Of a stretch of DNA of 64,000 nt, positions 58,801-64,000 are shown piece after piece. A program made the translations under genes and the position numbers. The stretch covers positions 101,896,749 through 101,960,748 of the forward strand of contig NC_092344.1 of the NCBI RefSeq assembly GCF_963676685.1, written 5' to 3'. This stretch comes from Mytilus edulis (lineage: Eukaryota; Mollusca; Bivalvia; Mytilida; Mytilidae). Within the stretch, counting starts at the first letter, position 1. Each line of letters starts with the position of its first letter. A model generated the notes under the pieces. It made no database searches. It had not been told where the DNA came from and saw nothing but the letters and a program-made list of their open reading frames with translations.

Positions 58801-59647
58801 TTAGACTTGTTGCACAATCAGCATATGTCAATTGATTATTTATATTTTCTACATTTACACATTATCATCTTAAAGATGCTTTTTGATAGGATGCAGCCAG
58901 TTATAACTGTGGCTAATAAAAATCATTACCTTGTGTTCCAAAATGCTATCTTAATCTGTCAAGGTTAGAGAGGAGGGGACTGGGTCTTTGGTTAGCCAAG
59001 ATGCTGGTATGACATTCAGGGGGAAAAACAAAGTTATCTACCTGACATTTATGGCAAGATGTGTATAAAAATACAATTTCTGTGACTGTTCCCTCCAGAA
59101 ATATGAAATATATTAAACCAGTGCAAATTTACTTATTATTAACACCTTTGCAGTATATAAAATGGGTACATTTGTAGATATCAAATTATTCCCAATGGCA
59201 ATGAGACAACTATCAATGTCCCAATGGCAATGAGACAACTATCAATGTCCCAATGGCAATGAGACAACTATCAATGTCCCAATGGCAATGAGACAACTAT
59301 CAATGTCCCAATGGCAATGAGACACCTATCAATGTCCCAATTGCAATGAGACACCTATCAATGTCCCAATGGCAATTAGACAACTATCAAACAAAAAAGA
59401 AAAGGAAAGGGCAGTAAACATGAACAACCTGACTTTGCTTTTTTGTATGTATTTAAAATCCATTGTTTTATTTTTCAGGCATGGATGGCTCCATTATTCA
59501 ACTGATGAAACCCCTATCGATAATCCTCCAGTAAAAAGGAAATGGATGGTAGATGTGCACACAGAAAACTTATCTGGAACTAAAGAATGCTATGTACCAT
59601 ACAGTACCACAAGGCCAAAAATAGAAAGTTGGCAACCTCCACAATGA
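52859..59647 (+). CDS. NDUFA12: NDUFA12, complex I accessory subunit B17.2
   Basis: Four exons, 52859-52956, 57450-57532, 57999-58071 and 59479-59647, with matching phases (2, 1, 2), give 140 residues (human 145). Exon 1 starts MSFIRPYTEVFRSFGRIIKQ, then NGGIMSSVKTMF. Exon 2 has TDDLKEGTLKGTDKYGNNYY, matching human VGTLVGEDKYGNKYYED. Exon 3 has GRNRWIVY...IPAEW. Exon 4 starts HGWLHYSTDETP and ends YVPYSTTRPKIESWQPPQ, matching YVPYSTTRKKIQEW. The exon 1 donor is GTTAGT. The protein is a peripheral matrix-arm subunit of mitochondrial NADH:ubiquinone oxidoreductase (family knowledge). Intron 1 (4.5 kb) holds a SINE head, a large interrupted repeat with a nested element, and a MITE; intron 3 holds a 29-bp minisatellite. 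Confidence 0.96.
53270..53350 (-). mobile_element. tRNA-Thr-like SINE head in NDUFA12 intron 1
   Basis: On minus: AGCTCAGTCGGTTAATGAAC (A box), an anticodon-like loop CTTGTAA (TGT, Thr) and GGGTTCGATTCCCAG (B box). The anticodon stem is short and the acceptor arm does not pair well, so it is not a functional tRNA gene; the downstream minus sequence would be the SINE body. Confidence 0.65.
54420..54525 (+). repeat. SINE-like fragment (CTCATTGGCACTCA family)
   Basis: Contains GGATGGAAAGTTGGCTCATT and GGCACTCACACCACATCTTC. Same family as 14085-14240; in NDUFA12 intron 1. Confidence 0.7.
54871..56883 (-). repeat. Interrupted minus copy of the AGAGGCTCT...GAGCT repeat
   Basis: Opens TAGCTCACCTGGCCCATAGG and closes GGGCCAAGTCTCTAGTTT, the reverse complement of the 15081-16840 family, with its internal duplication. 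It is split at 55020 by the element 55023-55897. Confidence 0.8.
55023..55897. mobile_element. 875-bp TA-flanked TIR element nested in a repeat
   Basis: The ends are inverted copies of TACTRGTCAACAAAAGAAAC, extending through GATACAMGACTTT. TA lies on each side (55021-55022 and 55898-55899), and the surrounding repeat reads continuously (GGGGTATC-TA-GTTTCAAAAATG) if it is removed. Typical of a Tc1/mariner-like non-autonomous element. The 115-codon minus ORF runs across its right end and is not a gene. Confidence 0.9.
57133..57291. mobile_element. MITE with CAGTGGCAGATCC ends (copy 3)
   Basis: Same family as 5907-6074 and very like 7570-7732. Flanks CTTAA and CTTTA differ at one base and may be a decayed 5-bp duplication. 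A long G run lies inside. In NDUFA12 intron 1. Confidence 0.75.
59188..59392 (+). repeat. 29-bp minisatellite, about seven units
   Basis: The unit CCCAATGGCAATGAGACAAC plus TATCAATGT repeats with few changes. In NDUFA12 intron 3, ending 86 bases before exon 4. The GGCAATGAGACAACTATC phrase resembles the reverse complement of the SINE end at 60561-60590. Confidence 0.9.
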
Positions 59648-59999
59648 AGTCAACAGTTTCTGTAGTGATGAACATATTTATAATGGACATGGAGAGTCGA
59701 GTTGTTTTCGTGAATTGATTAAAAAAATTAAAATTAAATTTGTATGATTATTATTATTCTCTATAAATATAAACTGTCATTCCATCTCAGAAAGTAGATG
59801 TAATACATTGAAAATTAAGGACCATACCTATCTTCCTGGGTCAGTTACTCTGAATTAGAAGATAGCTTTTGTATAAAAATATTTGGTTTACATACTAGTA
59901 ATCATTGTTTTAAATACATTACCGGTATGTCAAAGATTGTATATGTGAACAAATTTTACAAAGAATTCAAAATAGTTATAGATAAAAGCCTTAAACATT

Positions 60000-60970
60000 T
60001 GATTTTTTTAAAGTTAATTTGAAATGTTTACAACAAATATACATACATATTGAATCATGAAAAACGATCTATTTTTGTCTAATAAGGGCAATAACTCCTA
60101 TAAGGAGTAATCTGATTAGTTGATCCATATGGAAAGTAGGAAGAAATTGACATTCTGAGCATTTTTACTATGTCTTATTTTCTCTTATCATGATTTAAAT
60201 TTTGAAATTATCTTGCATTTTATTAAACCCAATGTATGATTAAAAACCATGGTGGCCATGTTGGTTAATAGAACAAAATACTGTGGTCTAGACATCTTAA
60301 GGATCAACCGTGTAAAGTTTAAATTGTTTCATGGTCTATTACTTTAAGATAAAGCTTTTAAAAAAACAGAGGATGGACAATAAATGATGGCAACACCTAT
60401 ATATAATGACCCTAAAGTGCCAGATGAGCTTACAAGAGAGGGTTAGAATTGACTGTTTCTGGAATTGACTGGGGCCTTTATGCGGTATGAGCTTTGCTCA
60501 TTGTTGAAGGCCGTACGGTGACCTATAGTTGTTAATGTCTGTGTCATTTTGGTCTCTTGTGGATAGTTGTCTCATTAGTAATCATACCACATCTTTTTTA
60601 TGTTGATAAAATTCTACAACCTCACTATGGTCAATAACAAAGAATTCCTAAAAAGAAAACTAAAAATCACCTGGTCTCCATTGTCCAACACTTCTATATT
60701 CTGGTACAGAAGCTAGAAAGTGAGTTTTATTGTTTGAACTCTTTTTGGATCTGTCAGGTGCCTACAGTTAATTGCTTTTTTTCTTATACAAACTTGGTAA
60801 GCATGTAAACAATAATGAATCGTAATGTAGGAGCACTTTCTAGATATGTTACACCTCCTGGTTTTCATTACCGTTGGAGGTGGAGGTAACGTTACCATAG
60901 AATATTAACACATGCAAATTGTTGTTTGTTTTTTTAAGATATAAGAATTTTTCATCAATCTTCATGTAAA
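60000..60970. other. Intergenic DNA after NDUFA12 with one SINE-like repeat
   Basis: The only recognisable item is a SINE-like unit at 60470-60605 (TTGCTCATTGTTGAAGGCCG to CATACCACATCTTTTTT). A minus-strand CTAG...CAG/GTGATT segment at 60668-60711 could be a short exon of an unseen gene, but cannot be assigned. Confidence 0.5.
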
Positions 60971-62173
60971 CAAGAGTGCACATGCTGAAATGTCTGTCCT
61001 TCTTTACAAACATTGATGTTATGTTGATAGTCCCAAATATAAAGCTTTACTACAACTATCACATCATTTTAACATGATCCAAGAAAATGAGGTCAAGGTC
61101 AGATAAACCGAACTTCACCTTACAATCATTCAGACATTCTGTACACCAAATACGCTTTAAATATAGTTGACATTTAGCACATAGAAGAAACAAACTAATC
61201 TGATGTTCAGTGGTTGCCGTTGTGGTTAATAAATGTTTCTCGTTTTTTTATATAGATTAGACTTGGTTTTCCACATGTCATTTTTGGGGTCATTTATAGC
61301 TAACTGTTCAGTGTGAGCCAAGGCTGTGTTGAAGACTGTACCTAGACCTAATATAATTGTTTACTTTTACAAATTGTGACTTGGATGAGAGAGTTGTCTC
61401 GATGGCACTTATACCATATCTTCTTATATCTATAAACCAAGAAAACTAAAAATTTATTAATGAACCATGAAAATGAGGCCCATGTCAAGTGAACGCTGCT
61501 AAACAGACATATACACCTTACAATTGATAATGTTTTAAATATAGTTGACCTTTTGTATATATAAGAAACAAACTAAACCAGGAAAACTGAAGATTGACCA
61601 ATGAATCATGAAAATGAAGCCATGGTCAGATGAAATTTGCCAAACCAGACATATACACCTTACAATCATTCCATACACTAAATATAGTTGACCTTTTGCT
61701 AATAATATAAGAAAAAAAGACCAAAATACCAAAAATCATTGAGATGAGGTTAAGATCAAATAAAACATACCAGACTGACAAGTTCATTGTAAAATATTTT
61801 CACACATCAAATATAGTTGATCTAAATGCAAACAGTATTAAAACAACAGACCAAACCGCAAAATACTCAACTTTCACAACTAAACCATGAAAATGAGGTC
61901 AAGTTCAGATGACATGTGGCAGTTGGACATTACAGTAGACCTTAAAATCCTTCCATACACCAAATACAGGAGACCTATTGCTTATAGTATCTGAGGAATG
62001 GACTTAACCGTGTTCACTGATCCATGAAATGAGGTAAAGGTCAAGTGAAAGCTGTCCGACAGGCATGATAACCTTGCCAGGTATGCACATACCAAATATA
62101 GTTGTCATATTACTCATAATAAGAGAGGACCACTATCCCTATGTGTCCAGCTTTCTGCAACAAAAGTTGCATG
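60971..62173 (+). repeat. Tandem ~180-bp repeat, second locus
   Basis: Opens AAGAGTGCACATGCTGAAAT like 34818, with units holding ACCATGAAAATGAGGTCAAG. The run is interrupted at 61280-61432 by a SINE-like unit ending GGCACTTATACCATATCTTC, and ends with TTTCTGCAACAAAAGTTGCA as at 35770-35789. Confidence 0.8.
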
Positions 62174-63366
62174 GCACACTTTTCATTTCCTACCCAAAAT
62201 ATTTTGTTAATAAATGTATTATAAAAGGATGTAAAGGTAAAATATCTTTGTGGGTACAGAATTGGCATTTAATGTCAAATGTGTAATTTTTGCATGTTTT
62301 CAATTCAGAAATTTGCATGGTGGATTTCATATGTTATATCCTGTTGTTTTTTTGTAATTTGGAGAATTGGGTGTTGCTTGAAGATCACTGATATCATAGT
62401 CTCTCTTTTATTTTGCTGTGATAGACAAATTATTGCAAGCATTTATTTTCATGATATTGATATGACCAACTAAAATTTAAGATTCATTAGTGTGATTTCA
62501 GGAGAAGCTACAAACAGATATATATGGTTCTTATATTGGAATGCAAGTTTTTTTTATTGTATACTCATCTAATGGCATTAATTCAAACCTCAGTCACAAT
62601 AATATCTGAATATTTAGCAATTACAAATTTTTTAGACCATGCAATTGAAAGGATGATAAATTTTATTGTCACCTTTCTATTTTTGAAGACTATGTTGATC
62701 ACTAGATGTCTTTAGGTCATGTGTTTTTTTGGTTTACTGCCTCTTTAATGTATACACTCCATATCTTTATAAGAAAGAAGAATAATCAAATCTGTATATA
62801 TAACTGGACTTATTAAAGAGATAATCTTCCATGTTCAAAATAATTTAAACTTTATGAGCACACTATCACATTAATATTGTCACTGGGCAAACAAAATCTT
62901 TCCGATTCCCAAGTTCCCTAGATATGCACATCAATAAGTTTCATGAAATTCTGTTGTGAGGTTTCAAAGGAGATGTGATGACAAACTGTTTAGTCAAAAA
63001 CTCAAGTTCAAAGGGCATCTGTTGGGGTCAATAAGTGCAAAGGGGCATAACTCCTAGAAAATCTGTTGCAGGAGGTATAATAAGGTATAATAAGGATTTA
63101 AAAATGGAACAGGAAGAAGTTCAATTGACCAGAGACTTTCACTTAGTTGATTTCATAGCAGGTTTCAATGTTTGTTCCTTCTGGAATTCATATGTTATAT
63201 TGCCATGACTTAATTTCACACTTGAGTGGTCTGCTTAAATGTCCTGCATGATGTCTGTAACTCAGCAACTAGAAATGGTAGTACAACATTATCTGATCTT
63301 GTCCAACAAATGTCATATGGCCTTGACCTCAATCTTGAGCTATCAGATCAACTTTTTATGGTGGAT
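62174..63366. other. Gene-free AT-rich stretch
   Basis: Only short chance ORFs; none has splice sites or recognisable motifs. A repeat-like phrase set (TTTCATGAAATTCTGTTGTG; AAAGGGGCATAACTCCTAGA) around 62900-63060 looks like part of a dispersed element. Confidence 0.45.
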
Positions 63367-63499
63367 CAGGGGTGGATCCAGCCATTTTAAAATGAGGGGG
63401 GTTCCAACTACATGGCCTCATTCAAATGCATTGATCGTCCAAAAAAAAAAGGGGGGGGGTGGTTCCAACCCCAGAACCCTCCTCCTGGATCTGCCACTG
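63367..63499. mobile_element. MITE with CAGGGGTGGATCCAG ends, 5-bp duplication (copy 4)
   Basis: 133 bp, opening CAGGGGTGGATCCAG and closing CTGGATCTGCCACTG. Identical TGGAT flanks at 63362-63366 and 63500-63504. Same family as 5907-6074. Confidence 0.85.
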
Positions 63500-63927
63500 T
63501 GGATGTTGGTATGGAACTATACATATCTCAACAATATCTTATGTAACAATTGACTATGTGTGCATCTTACATATTTCATATGACCTAATTTTCATAGTAT
63601 TTGTCCAAAGCTCAGGTCATTTGTGTTGTTTTGGTTCCGGTCTCTTTCTCTTTCCACCGACTAGACTTATATTTCAAATAAAATGAATTCAATGTAACCC
63701 AGACTCCAGATGAGTTTTCCCTATGTTGTAATATATGTATACAAGAACAATTTCAAATTGAATCCTGGTTGATCAGCCTTTGCTCTTAATCCTAAATGCT
63801 GCGTGCTAAGTGGAGAAGCAGCAAACACCAAATGTCAAGTCTTTGTTTTGCCCAAGCAGGTGATGCTCCTGCAATCAAGGCTAGCAAGCTGGCTACCACA
63901 AAACCATCAAGACAGTTCAGTAAAAAT

Positions 63928-64000
63928 AACCAGATGCTCCGCAGGGCGCAGCTTTATATGACCGCAGAGGTCAAACCCTGAACGGTTGGGGCAAGTATGG
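63928..64000 (+). repeat. Left end of a TACGACCGCA repeat, cut by the window
   Basis: AACCAGATGCTCCGCAGGGC, then TTTATATGACCGCAGAGGTC, matching the left end of 8271-9747. Confidence 0.8.

Noticed and set aside
59188-59392. CRISPR-like regular repeats
   Set aside because: Head-to-tail 29-bp units without spacers in a eukaryotic intron: a minisatellite.
60668-60711. Short minus-strand exon candidate
   Set aside because: CTAG and CAG/GTGATT borders exist, but about 14 residues cannot be assigned to a gene.
63239-63686. Two overlapping plus ORFs of 104 and 75 codons
   Set aside because: They run through the CAGGGGTGGATCC element and its poly-A/G tract; no splice sites or motifs.

Overview
This is eukaryotic nuclear DNA from a bivalve, most likely a mussel close to Mytilus. 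The support is AT-rich intron-dense genes with GT/AG junctions, invertebrate-type orthologues, and dense repeats of kinds I associate with mussel genomes (many small TIR elements, tRNA-derived SINEs, a Penelope-like retroelement). The species is inference. Most of the window is intron, intergenic DNA and transposon remains; real coding sequence is a small fraction, split into exons too short for simple ORF calling.

Host genes from left to right: two 3'-proximal exons of HSPA14 (Hsp70-like) on the minus strand (5458-6728); TMEM167B (kish-B, 74 aa) on plus in three exons (10038-12967), the first holding only 10 coding bases; ASZ1/GASZ (533 aa, twelve exons, minus, 20974-41657), a germline ankyrin-SAM protein of the piRNA pathway; and NDUFA12 (140 aa, four exons, plus, 52859-59647), a complex I subunit. 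For the three complete genes every exon phase agrees. They are unrelated in function and simply neighbours.

The most interesting region is 43795-50781, a degraded Maverick/Polinton (virus-like DNA transposon). It has terminal inverted repeats starting AGTAGTGTG and a perfect 6-bp target duplication, CACTTT. Inside, all on plus, are a spliced four-exon PC4-like gene (134 aa, intact), an intact 142-codon ORF of unknown function, and broken copies of a packaging ATPase, two small Polinton-type proteins and the N-terminal part of a family B DNA polymerase. I see no integrase, protease or capsid gene. It lies next to a decayed non-LTR reverse transcriptase (42159-43725).

Other mobile DNA: a 5'-truncated Penelope-like element (about 425-1915) with 3'-UTR fragments at 30411 and 51925; four small elements with CAGKGGCGGATCC ends, two with perfect 5-bp duplications; a 752-bp MULE-like element with a FLYWCH remnant (22530-23281); a pair of 443-bp foldback elements; a TA-flanked element nested in another repeat; large copies of two abundant repeat families; and several satellite-like arrays. 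Long gene-free stretches are described in the feature list.
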